The notes beneath the pieces are model-generated. The model had not been told where the DNA came from, did not search any database, and saw only the letters and a list, made by a program, of their open reading frames with translations. From Streptomyces sp. SAJ15 (GTDB lineage: Bacteria; Actinomycetota; Actinomycetes; Streptomycetales; Streptomycetaceae), in the NCBI RefSeq assembly GCF_007595705.1, contig NZ_NISY01000014.1, positions 62,001 to 126,000 of the forward strand: a stretch of DNA of 64,000 bases, written 5' to 3'. Positions within the stretch are counted from its first letter, which is position 1; every line of letters begins with the position of its first letter. The translations under genes were made by a program, and so were the position numbers. Shown here in pieces: positions 54,799-63,223 of this stretch.

Positions 54799-55275
54799 TC
54801 ACGGCACCACCCATCGCGGCATCCCGCCCGGACCGCCGTGCTCGGTGAGCAGGTCCAGCAGCCGGGTCCGGGAGGCCCTGAGTCGGCGCGCGACCACCGC
54901 GGCCGCGTGGGTGCACACCGCGTGGTCCAATCCGGGATCCTTCGCACACAGGGCGCGGACCTCCGCCGCGTCGAACGCGTAGGCGCGTACCGGCGTGCCC
55001 GCCTCCGCCCCGAGATGCCAGCGGCGGGGCGGGATCAGCCAGGACCAGCCCAGCAGCTCGCCCGGCCCGACGGTCTCGACGACCGCGGCGCGTCGGCCGG
55101 GGATGCGCAGGTCGAGCGCGACCGTTCCGGTGCGGACGATCCAGAAGCGGTCGGCGTCGCCGCCCTCCTCGAAGATCCGCTCTCCCCCGGGGAACGACAC
55201 CTCGTGGGCCAGAGCCGTCAGCCGCCCGTAGTACTCCTCCGACATCGCGCCGAAGACTCCGGACCTTGTGATCAC
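54799..55275 (-). CDS. Cyclic nucleotide-binding-domain protein
   Basis: This 158-aa protein is essentially one cNMP-binding beta-roll: ALAHEVSFPGGERIFEEGGD, then FWIVRTGTVALDLRI and VETVGPGELLGWSWLIPP, the phosphate cassette position. A C-terminal helix (AAAVVARRLRASRTRLLDLL) follows, but no helix-turn-helix of Crp type. GTG 55275 with GAGG upstream is preferred; ATG 55245 is possible. It may act as a small sensor subunit. The ligand is not predictable. Confidence 0.83.
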   Translation of the reverse strand: MITRSGVFGAMSEEYYGRLTALAHEVSFPGGERIFEEGGDADRFWIVRTGTVALDLRIPGRRAAVVETVGPGELLGWSWLIPPRRWHLGAEAGTPVRAYAFDAAEVRALCAKDPGLDHAVCTHAAAVVARRLRASRTRLLDLLTEHGGPGGMPRWVVP

Positions 55276-55646
55276 GCGTCGCCTCCTCGGTCTGGGCCCG
55301 CCCGGCAGGTCGTGGACCGCGCCGGACGGCAGCCGTCCGGGGCGATCGCCCGCCGTGGTCGGGGGGTTCCCGATCCGCCTCTCCCTCAGCATCCACCCCG
55401 GGGCGTCCCGGCCCCAGGGCCGGAAGGGGCATCGAGAGGGGCCGACCGGCCCGGGTGTCGCCAGGCCCTCCGGGCCGACCGGTCGCCGGCGACGAGCCGG
55501 TCTGCCCGTTGCCTGCCCGAGGGCGGCCGAAGGAAGAGGGCAGCGGCGGGAACAAGGAGCCGGACCGGGGGGTTGTCGATCACGTGGCCGGGACGGCGCG
55601 CCCCCGGACGCGACATCACCGAGAGCTCGGGAAGGACCGACACCTC

Positions 55647-56306
55647 ATGAAGATCGGCATCATCGGCGCAGGCAACATCGGCGGCAATCTGACCCGGCGA
55701 CTCACCGCGCTCGGCCACGACGTGTCCGTGGCCAACTCGCGGGGCCCGCAGACCCTGAGCGCGCTCGCCGAGGAGACCGGCGCCACCCCCGTCACCGTGG
55801 CCGAGGCGGCGCGCGGGGCGCGGATCGTGGTGGTCACGATCCCGCTGAAGAACATCCCCGACCTTCCGAAGGGCCTGCTCGACGGGGCCGCGGACGGCGT
55901 CGCCGTCATCGACACCGGCAACTACTACCCCAAGGAGCGCGACGGCAGGATCGCCGCGATCGAGGAGGGGCTGACGGAGAGTCGCTGGACCGAGCGGCAC
56001 CTCGGCCACCCCGTCGTCAAGGCGTTCAACGGGACCTACGCCCAGGACATCCTGGAGAGGCCGCGCCCCAAGGGGGACCCGGAGCGCATCGCGCTGCCGG
56101 TCGCCGGAGACGACGAGACGGCCAAGCAGGCGGTCCGCGACCTCATCGACGAACTCGGCTTCGACTCGGTGGACTCCGGCGGCATCGACGAGTCCTGGCG
56201 CCAGCAGCCCGACACCCCCGTCTACGGCCTGCGGGCCGGAGTCGAGGGCGTCACCGAGGCCCTGGCCGCCGCGTCGCCGGAGCGCCCGGAGGCGTTCCGG
56301 GCCTAG
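55647..56306 (+). CDS. F420-dependent NADP reductase-like protein (NADPH-binding)
   Basis: This 219-aa protein has the N-terminal KIGIIGAGNIGGNLTRRL Rossmann loop, VSVANSRGPQTLSAL and VVVTIPLKNIPDLPKGLL, with GHPVVKAFNGTYAQ later. This is the pattern of the F420-dependent NADP oxidoreductase/YrrT-like family, which shuttles hydride between NADPH and F420 or reduces small substrates. GGAAGGA lies about ten bases before ATG 55647. The 371-bp gap upstream, divergent from the cNMP protein, shows no gene. Confidence 0.83.
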   Translation: MKIGIIGAGNIGGNLTRRLTALGHDVSVANSRGPQTLSALAEETGATPVTVAEAARGARIVVVTIPLKNIPDLPKGLLDGAADGVAVIDTGNYYPKERDGRIAAIEEGLTESRWTERHLGHPVVKAFNGTYAQDILERPRPKGDPERIALPVAGDDETAKQAVRDLIDELGFDSVDSGGIDESWRQQPDTPVYGLRAGVEGVTEALAAASPERPEAFRA

Positions 56307-56375
56307 CGGAGGAGCACCGGCCGCGCCCCCGAGCCGCTGATGGGTCGGGGGCACGGAGGTGACGGGTGCGGGTGG

Positions 56376-56478
56376 CGGTCGGCTGCGCACGGTCCCCGCG
56401 CGGTGTGTGCGGCCGGCTGTGCGCGGTCCCCGCCGCGGCGTGTGCGGTCGGCTGCGCACGGTCTCCGCGCGGCGTGTG
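56376..56478. repeat. Three tandem repeats of 34-35 bp
   Basis: Units at 56376-56409, 56410-56444 and 56445-56478, each beginning CGGTCGGCTGCGCACGGT or a close variant and ending GTGTG. They lie between the F420-type gene and the RiPP cluster. No gene is certain in 56307-56737; a TTGACG at 56532-56537 could be a -35 element for the cluster. Confidence 0.8.
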
Positions 56479-56596
56479 CGCGGAGTCTTGTCGGCGGGTT
56501 ACCCCCTGGCTAGACTCCGCCGGAGTTTCACTTGACGCACATTTCCTTCACTGCTGTATCACCGACGATCGCCGATCTTCGGGACTCTCACAGGGG

Positions 56597-56713
56597 ATGC
56601 GCTCGACAGGGGGCCGGAGTGGAACGAAGAAGCGACGCACGCAGACGCGGAGCCTTATCCCCGATGTGCCCGCCGCGGAGTACGGCGGCTGGTCCACCAC
56701 CCACACGTCCTGA
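56597..56713 (+). CDS. Possible small peptide upstream of the RiPP cluster
   Basis: A 38-codon frame beginning ATG 56597 encodes a basic N-half (GTKKRRTQTR) and a Gly/Thr/Ser-ending C-half (AAEYGGWSTTHTS). It stops 24 bp before the MFS gene. AGGGG touches the ATG, which is poor spacing, and the frame is open further upstream. It may be chance, or a second peptide substrate of the cluster. I hold it only as a candidate. Confidence 0.25.
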   Translation: MRSTGGRSGTKKRRTQTRSLIPDVPAAEYGGWSTTHTS

Positions 56714-56737
56714 GAAGCGGGTGTCGCGCCGGGGCCG

Positions 56738-58108
56738 GTGATGGCGGCCGCTGCGGGAGGGCAGGGGGAGTCCGGCGACTCCGCGGCCCTCTCCACGGTG
56801 GGCGAGGACGGTTCCGCCGCGGCGACGCCGTCGCGGCCCGCCTCCGGCGGGGACGTGCGGCTGTACTGGTGGGCGAACACCACCGACGCCCTGGGCACGC
56901 AGATCTCCGGGCTGGTGCTGCCCGTCTTCCTGCTGTCGCTCGGGCAGTCACCGGCCGCGATCGGACTGATCACCGGCGCCTCCCTGGGGGCCGGACTCCT
57001 CCTGGCCCCCTACGCCGCGGTGCTGGCGGACCGCGGCGCCCGCAAGCGGGTGATGGTCTGGTCGGCCACCGTGTCCGCCATGGCGATGGGATCGGTCGCC
57101 GCGGCGGCAGCGTTGGGGCACGTCGTCTGGGCCCATGTGCTCACCGCGCTCGTGGTGGAGCGCTTCGCGACCTCCTGTCAGGAGGCCGCCGCCAGTGGGA
57201 CGGTGGCGGCCGTCGCCCCCCGGGCCGACTACCCCCGGGTGGTCTCCCGACTCCAGGCCGGCGAACAGGGTGCCCTGGTGGCCGGCCCGGTCCTCGGCGG
57301 CTGGCTCTACCAGTGGTTCCGCTGGCTGCCGTTCCTGGCGGACGCCGTCTCGTATCTCGTCGCCGCGGTGTGCGTACGCCGCATGCGATCCAAGCTGACC
57401 CCCGCACCCGCCCCCGTCTCCGGCCCCGACCCGAGCCCCGACCCGAGTCCGGACGGCGGGACGGAGGCGTCGGCGGGGCCACCCCGGACCGCCTGGCGCG
57501 CCACCGCGACCGAGGTCGGCGCGGGGCTGCGGCTGGCCCTCGACACCCCGTTCCTCCGGCTGGTGTTGCTGTGGACCACGGCCGTGGGCGGCGCCCTGGG
57601 CGGCCTCTACTACAGCGTCGTCTTCCGCGTCGGCGGCGACGGGACACACGCCTCGGCCCTGGGACTGGCGCTCTCCTGCGCGGGCGGCGCCGGGCTGGTC
57701 GGGTCGCTGGCCGCTCCCCGGCTGGCGCGCGGACTCTCCCCGGCCGCCGGCCTGGTGACGGTGTCCTGGCTCATGGTGCCGATCGCGGCGGGCCTCGCCC
57801 TGACCGACCGACTCTGGGCGTACGGGGTGCTGTTCGGCGCGCTGTCGCTGCTGACCGCGGTCGTCACCGTGGTGCTCCAGGCGCACGCCGTGGCGGTGAC
57901 ACCGCCGCACCTTCAGGCCCGCACCGGCACGGCCCTCGCCACCGCCGCCGGTGCCGCGGCGGCGCTCGCGCCCATCGTGGCCGGGGCGTGCGCCGACGGC
58001 TTCGGCCCGGCCGCGACCAGCGCCGGCTGCGCGGTGCTGCTGGCCGCGGTCGCCGCGCGGACCACCCGGGCGGCCCTCGCCGGCTCCCTACCGGGCAGGG
58101 CCGCATGA
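56738..58108 (+). CDS. MFS transporter (probable RiPP exporter)
   Basis: This 456-aa protein has about twelve transmembrane helices after a hydrophilic N-terminus of 40 residues. LYWWANTTDALGTQISGLVL starts helix 1, and the loop 2-3 motif region reads YAAVLADRGARKRVMVWSA. A long charged Pro/Asp/Gly loop lies in the middle (around residues 220-255). This is the pattern of the tetracycline/enterobactin exporter-like MFS group. The stop overlaps the S9 peptidase start (ATGA at 58105), so it belongs to the cluster and is the likely exporter. GTG 56738 or ATG 56741 may be the start. Confidence 0.85.
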   Translation: MMAAAAGGQGESGDSAALSTVGEDGSAAATPSRPASGGDVRLYWWANTTDALGTQISGLVLPVFLLSLGQSPAAIGLITGASLGAGLLLAPYAAVLADRGARKRVMVWSATVSAMAMGSVAAAAALGHVVWAHVLTALVVERFATSCQEAAASGTVAAVAPRADYPRVVSRLQAGEQGALVAGPVLGGWLYQWFRWLPFLADAVSYLVAAVCVRRMRSKLTPAPAPVSGPDPSPDPSPDGGTEASAGPPRTAWRATATEVGAGLRLALDTPFLRLVLLWTTAVGGALGGLYYSVVFRVGGDGTHASALGLALSCAGGAGLVGSLAAPRLARGLSPAAGLVTVSWLMVPIAAGLALTDRLWAYGVLFGALSLLTAVVTVVLQAHAVAVTPPHLQARTGTALATAAGAAAALAPIVAGACADGFGPAATSAGCAVLLAAVAARTTRAALAGSLPGRAA

Positions 58109-60135
58109 GCGCCCCGGCCTCCACCGCGGAGCCGACCGGCGGCGACGGGCCCCGGTTCGCGATCTACCGGGCCGAGCTCCCCGAGGTCTGTCCCACCGAT
58201 CCGGCGCTCATGGCCCTTACCGGCGACGCGGGCGGACGGTGCGAGATCTTCGCCTGGAACGGCCGGACCGGCCGCGCCCGCCAGGTCACCGACCGGCCGT
58301 ACGGCACGCTGCACTGCGCCATCGGAGCCGACGCCGCCATCTGGTGGTTCGACGAGGACCGCGACGGCGTCGGCGGCTGGCGCCGCCAGCCGTTCCTGGG
58401 CGGACCGGACCGGCCGGCCCTGCCGGGCGTACCCCCGGGCACCCCGCGCGGCCTGGCCTCGGCCGCCGACGGCACGGTCGCCGTCGGCCTGGGCGACGCC
58501 GAGGGCCTGAGCGTGTACCTGGGCGTACCGGGCCGCTCCGCCCGCCGGGTGCTGCGGGTCGCCGGCCCCGCCGTCCTCGCCGGTCTCTCCGCGAACGGCG
58601 AGCTGATCGCCGTCACCACCACCGCGGCCGGACCGCGGGCGGTCACGGTGTACCGGACCGACGGCACCCCGCTGGCGCGGCTCTCCGGCCGGCGCGGCCG
58701 GATCTGGTCACTCGGCTTCGCCCCGGCCGACGCTCGGCCGTCGGGCGACCCGCCCCCCGATGGCCGTCCCGTCTCCGCGTCCTCGCCCCACCACGCCACC
58801 TCCCCGCCGACCCGCCGGGCCACGTCCGAACTGCTGCTCGTCCGTGAGCACGGCGACGGTTACGCCCTCGCCACCTGGAGTCCCGGCGCCGGCCCGGAGA
58901 CACACGCGTGGTGCGCGTTCGACACCGAGATCACCGCCCGCTGGTACCCGGGCGGCGGACGGGTGCTGGTCCGGCAGGACCGATGGGGCCGCAGCCGCCT
59001 GTTCGCCGTCGACCTCCTACGGCGTACCCGGGTGCCGATCCCGGTGCCGGCCGGCACCGTGCTGGACGCCGCACCGCGCGGCGATGACGAGGTCCACTAC
59101 CTCTGGACCGACTCGGCCACCCCGCCCCGGCTCCGCTCCACGGGCCGGACCCGGCTGCCGACCGTCGGCACCCCGGCCGGCCGGGTGCCGGGCCGGCACA
59201 CCGAGCTGTGGACCGAGGGCGCCGACGGGCCGATGCACACCCTGCTCGGTCTGCCCGACACCGACGGGACGCGGCCGCCCCTGGTCTTCCTGGTGCACGG
59301 CGGGCCCGCCGACCACGACCGGGACGCCTACGACCCGATGGCGCACTCGCTGGTCGCGTCCGGATACGCGGTCGCGCGCGTCAACTACCGGGGGTCCACC
59401 GGCTACGGGCCGCGCTGGCGCGACGCCTACCGGGAAGGCGTGGGGCTCACCCAGGTCGCCGACCTCGCCGCGGTCCGCGCCGAGCTGCTCCGCCGCGGGC
59501 TGGTCCGACCCGACGCGGTGGGACTGTGGGGCACCTCCTGGGGCGGCTACCTGGTGCTGCTCGCCCTGGGCACCCGCCCGGAGCTCTGGCAGGCCGGGGT
59601 GGCGGTCAAGCCGGTGGCCGACTGCGCGCTGGCCCACCGCCTCGGCACCCCCGCCCTGCGCGCCCTGGACGAGGCGCTGTTCGGGGGCACGCCCGAGGAG
59701 GTGCCCGAGCGCTACGCCCGCAGCTCGCCCCTCCGGTACGCGGCCCGCGTCCGCGCGCCCCTGCTGGTGGTGGCGGGCACCCGGGACGCCAAGTGCCCAC
59801 CCGGACAGATCCGGAGCTATCTGTCGGCGCTCACCGCGGCCGGCGTCCCGCACGAGGCGATGTGGCTGGACACCGGCCACGACGGCTACCTCGGCGGCGA
59901 GCACATCGCGGTGCTGCGCCGCGCGATGACCTTCCTCGGCCGAGGGCTGCGCGGCCCACGGCGAGAGGAGCACCCGACCACCCGCGGCCGAGGGCGCGGG
60001 GGCGACGGGAGCGGCCATGCCACCGGCGTCACCGGTGACCGTGCCACCGGCGAGCCCGGTGGCCGCACCGACGGCCCTCCCGACGAACGCACCACCGACG
60101 CCGGCACCGCCGGCCGACCTGTGGAGAGGGGGTAG
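58105..60135 (+). CDS. S9-family (prolyl oligopeptidase-like) serine peptidase
   Basis: This 676-aa protein has an N-terminal beta-propeller (residues about 20-390) and a C-terminal alpha/beta hydrolase with the oxyanion block VFLVHGGPADHDRDAYDP, NYRGSTGYGPRW, nucleophile Ser in GLWGTSWGGYLVLLAL, Asp in AGTRDAKCPPGQ and His in DTGHDGYLGGEH. S9 enzymes cut short peptides, often after Pro. A Gly/Thr/Arg-rich tail of about 60 residues follows. It is coupled to the MFS gene and ends five bases before the candidate precursor gene, so it is a plausible leader peptidase. That role is inference. Confidence 0.85.
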   Translation: MSAPASTAEPTGGDGPRFAIYRAELPEVCPTDPALMALTGDAGGRCEIFAWNGRTGRARQVTDRPYGTLHCAIGADAAIWWFDEDRDGVGGWRRQPFLGGPDRPALPGVPPGTPRGLASAADGTVAVGLGDAEGLSVYLGVPGRSARRVLRVAGPAVLAGLSANGELIAVTTTAAGPRAVTVYRTDGTPLARLSGRRGRIWSLGFAPADARPSGDPPPDGRPVSASSPHHATSPPTRRATSELLLVREHGDGYALATWSPGAGPETHAWCAFDTEITARWYPGGGRVLVRQDRWGRSRLFAVDLLRRTRVPIPVPAGTVLDAAPRGDDEVHYLWTDSATPPRLRSTGRTRLPTVGTPAGRVPGRHTELWTEGADGPMHTLLGLPDTDGTRPPLVFLVHGGPADHDRDAYDPMAHSLVASGYAVARVNYRGSTGYGPRWRDAYREGVGLTQVADLAAVRAELLRRGLVRPDAVGLWGTSWGGYLVLLALGTRPELWQAGVAVKPVADCALAHRLGTPALRALDEALFGGTPEEVPERYARSSPLRYAARVRAPLLVVAGTRDAKCPPGQIRSYLSALTAAGVPHEAMWLDTGHDGYLGGEHIAVLRRAMTFLGRGLRGPRREEHPTTRGRGRGGDGSGHATGVTGDRATGEPGGRTDGPPDERTTDAGTAGRPVERG

Positions 60136-60140
60136 CAGCC

Positions 60141-60260
60141 GTGCAGAAGGACATCATCCAGAACGACCCGCTGATGGGTGACGAGGAGAACCGGAAGCCG
60201 GGCGTGATGATCAGCGTCACCGTCCCGTTCCGTAACGCGGAGGACAGCGAGGAGGAGTGA
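60141..60260 (+). CDS. Candidate RiPP precursor peptide (39 aa)
   Basis: A GTG-started frame with GGAGAGGGGG eight bases upstream encodes a 39-aa peptide: leader-like MQKDIIQNDPLMGDEENRKP, then hydrophobic GVMISVTVPF, then an acidic tail RNAEDSEEE. It sits between the S9 peptidase and the radical-SAM RiPP maturase and is followed by a perfect hairpin, the usual place for a precursor gene. The Val/Ile/Thr/Pro run could be the target of C-methylation. No cysteines are present. The match is by context; I do not recognise the peptide family. Confidence 0.72.
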   Translation: MQKDIIQNDPLMGDEENRKPGVMISVTVPFRNAEDSEEE

Positions 60261-60267
60261 CTCCTCT

Positions 60268-60301
60268 CCGGTCGGCCCGGTCCGACCACCGGGCCGACCG
60301 G
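60268..60301 (+). terminator. Perfect 14-bp hairpin (attenuator) after the precursor gene
   Basis: CCGGTCGGCCCGGT (60268-60281) and ACCGGGCCGACCGG (60288-60301) enclose a six-base loop, eight bases after the peptide stop. There is no T-run. It probably stops or stabilises part of the transcript so that the peptide is made in excess over the maturase. Confidence 0.8.
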
Positions 60302-60356
60302 TCTCCACCCCGCGCCGCCCTCCCGCCCTCTCCGTACCTCCCGCCGAGGAGCCGTC

Positions 60357-62276
60357 ATGCGCGTCCTGCTGGTCAACATGCCCTGGTCTCCCATCGATCT
60401 GCCGTCCCTGGCGCTCGGCATCCTCAAGCGCAGCGTCGACGAACGCGTGCCCGGCGCGCACGCCGACGTGCTGCACGCCAATCTGGAGTTCACCGACTGG
60501 ATCACCGCCCGTACCCCCTTCACCAGCGCGGACTACGAGTACTACGCGCTCTCCTCCTACTTCCTGGGCTGCGGGGACTGGGTCTTCTCCTCCGCGCTGT
60601 ACGACGACCCGGAGTGGCGGGTGGCGGAGTTCACGGCGGCGATGTCGGACAAGCTGCGCCCGTCACGGCTGGAGAAGACACTCCAACTGCATCGGACGGT
60701 GCCGCGCTTCGTGCGGGAGGCGGCCGAACGGATCGTCGCCGCCGCCCCGGACGTCGTCGGGTTCACCTCCACCTTCCAGCAGAACACCGCCGCGTTGGCC
60801 GCGGCCAAGGAGATCAAGCGGCTGGCCCCGCACATCGTGACGGTCTTCGGCGGTGCCAACTGCGACGCGGAGCAGGGGGCCGCCGCACACCGCAACTTCC
60901 CCTTCGTGGACCATGTGATCCGCGGCGAGGGCGAGGCCGCGTTCCCCGCGCTGCTCACCGCGCTCCGCGACGGCGGCGCGCTCGACGCCGTGCCGGGGCT
61001 GTGCCACCGCGGCCCCGACGGCGCCAGCGTCGTCAACCCGATGAGCACCAGACCGCTGCCGCCCGCCGCCATCCTGCCGCCCGACTACACCGGCTACTTC
61101 GAGCGGCTCGCCGCCTCCACGGCCCGCGCCTGGGTGGAGCCGAAGCTGGTGGTGGAGGGCGCCCGCGGCTGCTGGTGGGGGGAGAAGCACCACTGCACCT
61201 TCTGCGGTCTCAACGGCTCGTTCATGCAGTTCCGCAGCAAGAGCCCGGACACCTTCTACGAAGAGATCATGGAGCTCTCCCGGCGACACCGGGTCCTGGA
61301 CATGTACGTCGTCGACAACATCCTCGACATGGGCTACCTGACCACGGTCCTGCCGCGGATCATCGACAGCGGCCACGACCTGCGGCTGCACATCGAGATC
61401 AAGGCGAACATGCGCCGCGCCCAACTGCGCACCCTCGCCGAGGCCGGCCTGATCTACGTCCAGCCCGGCATCGAGAGCCTCAACAGCCGTGTCCTGGGCC
61501 TGATGGACAAGGGCGTCAGCGGCTGCCAGAACGTGCGGATGCTGCGCGACGGCGCGGAGACGGGCCTGTCCGTCGCCTGGAACTACCTGCACGGCTTCCC
61601 GGGAGAGACGGACGCCGACTACGAGCCGGTCATCGCCCAGATCCCCGCCCTGGAGCATCTGAACCCACCGGTCGACCGGTCCGCGCGGATCGCCATCGAA
61701 CGCTTCAGCCCGTACTTCGACCGGCCCGAACTCGGCTTCTCCGACCTGCGGCCCGAGAAGCACTACCGCTTCACCTACGACCTGCCGGAGGAGGAGCTGT
61801 ACGACCTCGCGTACGTCTTCGAGGCGCCGGATCGCGGCATCGGCGAGGGCACCGCGAACGCGCTCAGCGACGCGCTGACGGAGTGGAAGAAGCACAACGT
61901 CGACAGCCGGCTCACCCACTCCGACCTCGGCGACCGGGTCGTCCTGGTGAGCCGCCGGCGGAAGTTCGACTGGGGGGTGCGGGAGCTGACCGAGCCGCTG
62001 CACCTGGCGGCGTTCCGGCTGCTGGACCAGCCGCACGCGCTCACCCCGCTGACCCGCAAGCTGCGCGACCGGCTGCCCGGACGGGACGTCGAGGAGCCGG
62101 AGGTGGCCGCCCTGTTGGAGGAGTGGCTGGCCCTCGGGCTGGTGTTCACCGACGCCGGTCAGTACGTGCACATCGCGCCCGCCGCGGTCAACGAGGACCT
62201 GCTGCGGCTCTACTTCATGCGCCATGCGCACGCCGACCCCGCGCCCCGGACACCCGAGCCGGCCGGCCGGGCCTGA
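60357..62276 (+). CDS. Cobalamin-binding radical-SAM RiPP maturase (rSAM_ocin_1-like C-methyltransferase family)
   Basis: This 639-aa protein opens VLLVNMPWSPIDLPSLALGI and has an N-terminal B12-binding-like domain (to about residue 200; VVGFTSTFQQNTAALA, VFGGANCDAEQG). The radical-SAM cluster motif is CX7CX2C in GCWWGEKHHCTFCGLNG (C272, C280, C283), not the classic CX3CX2C. This spacing and the WWG/GLNG context are typical of RiPP maturation radical-SAM protein 1. The C-terminal 120 residues resemble a winged-helix peptide-binding part. Members methylate unactivated carbons of precursor peptides. GAGGAG precedes ATG 60357. Confidence 0.9.
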   Translation: MRVLLVNMPWSPIDLPSLALGILKRSVDERVPGAHADVLHANLEFTDWITARTPFTSADYEYYALSSYFLGCGDWVFSSALYDDPEWRVAEFTAAMSDKLRPSRLEKTLQLHRTVPRFVREAAERIVAAAPDVVGFTSTFQQNTAALAAAKEIKRLAPHIVTVFGGANCDAEQGAAAHRNFPFVDHVIRGEGEAAFPALLTALRDGGALDAVPGLCHRGPDGASVVNPMSTRPLPPAAILPPDYTGYFERLAASTARAWVEPKLVVEGARGCWWGEKHHCTFCGLNGSFMQFRSKSPDTFYEEIMELSRRHRVLDMYVVDNILDMGYLTTVLPRIIDSGHDLRLHIEIKANMRRAQLRTLAEAGLIYVQPGIESLNSRVLGLMDKGVSGCQNVRMLRDGAETGLSVAWNYLHGFPGETDADYEPVIAQIPALEHLNPPVDRSARIAIERFSPYFDRPELGFSDLRPEKHYRFTYDLPEEELYDLAYVFEAPDRGIGEGTANALSDALTEWKKHNVDSRLTHSDLGDRVVLVSRRRKFDWGVRELTEPLHLAAFRLLDQPHALTPLTRKLRDRLPGRDVEEPEVAALLEEWLALGLVFTDAGQYVHIAPAAVNEDLLRLYFMRHAHADPAPRTPEPAGRA

Positions 62277-62363
62277 CCGCCCGACCGCCGTCTTCCCCCG
62301 TTCGTGACGGCCGGAAGGCCACCCTGATCGTCACCCCGTCGGAAGCAGGAGGAGCGACCCCGG

Positions 62364-63062
62364 ATGAGCAGCACCACCACCCCGCCGACGGCGGAGGCCG
62401 ACGCCCCGGACCGTCCCGTGTCGGTACTCGCCTGGCGCGACTACGACATCGACGCCTGCCGCCTGCCGGGCATGGACCTGGGCGAGCTCGCGATCGGCGG
62501 TCGGTCCGCCGAGGAGGTCACCCGGCTGTGGGAGCTGGGCGCCCGCAGGGTGCGGCTCCCGAAGACCGTGGATCTGGCGGTCGCCGCGGCCGACCCGGTC
62601 GCCGCCGCCCGTGCGGTGCGCGCCCTGTGTCTGGTCCGCGACCTGACGGCCCGGGCGGTGCTGGTCGAGTGGCGGCTGACGCTCGCCGACGCGGACCCGG
62701 ACGGGTGGCGGGCGCTGAACCATCTGCAACCACCCCAGGACCTGGCCGGTCCGACCGGCGCGACCGAGGCCCTCGCGGAGTGGCGCCACCGCCACTACCT
62801 GTGCAAGTGCCTGTGGCGTCAGGGGCCGGGCTTCGTCCAGATCCGCGACCGCCGCTGGGGCGACCTCCGCCGGTTCACGGTCGCGGAACCCGAGTACCAG
62901 GAGGCGATCGCCCTCCTGGAGGACGGCGTGCCCGCCCGCCGGGTGGACCCGGAGATCCTCGCCGACCTGCGCTCGGAGCGCCTGGTCGGCGAGGTCGGCG
63001 AGCTGGTCTGGTGGCTGCCGTACCGGGTGCGGCGCTGGATCCAGGAGGCCATGACGGTCTGA
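62364..63062 (+). CDS. DUF5825-family protein
   Basis: This 232-aa soluble protein, with no membrane helix, has VSVLAWRDYDIDACRLPGMD, then a middle YLCKCLWRQGPGFVQIRDRR and LRRFTVAEPEYQEAIALLED. DUF5825 proteins travel with radical-SAM RiPP maturases in Streptomyces, and a role in substrate recognition or in catalysis has been supposed; none is proven to my knowledge. It follows the maturase by 87 bp and is the last gene of the cluster. AGGAGG lies upstream of ATG 62364. Confidence 0.75.
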   Translation: MSSTTTPPTAEADAPDRPVSVLAWRDYDIDACRLPGMDLGELAIGGRSAEEVTRLWELGARRVRLPKTVDLAVAAADPVAAARAVRALCLVRDLTARAVLVEWRLTLADADPDGWRALNHLQPPQDLAGPTGATEALAEWRHRHYLCKCLWRQGPGFVQIRDRRWGDLRRFTVAEPEYQEAIALLEDGVPARRVDPEILADLRSERLVGEVGELVWWLPYRVRRWIQEAMTV

Positions 63063-63122
63063 GCCCCGGCGCGACGCGCGGCACGCGCCGTGGTGGAGCC
63101 GGAGCGAGCGCGATGAGCGCAC

Positions 63123-63180
63123 GGCACACCGACGGGTGTGCCGGCACACACCGCCTCGGCGGCGCCTGCCGGCACACCCG
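63123..63180. terminator. Overlapping alternative hairpins between convergent genes
   Basis: GGCACACC (63123-63130) pairs with GGTGTGCC (63135-63142). The same middle strand can instead pair as CGGGTGTGCCGGCA (63133-63146) with TGCCGGCACACCCG (63167-63180), a perfect 14-bp stem. It probably terminates both the DUF5825 and ABC permease transcripts. Confidence 0.7.
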
Positions 63181-63223
63181 TCTGCCGATCTCACTCCCGA
63201 TGTCTCGTCATCGGATCGGCGTG

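Noticed and set aside
56869-58104. Upstream extension of the S9 peptidase frame through the MFS gene
   Set aside because: The extension is out-of-frame MFS sequence; ATG 58105 overlaps the MFS stop and begins the family sequence.
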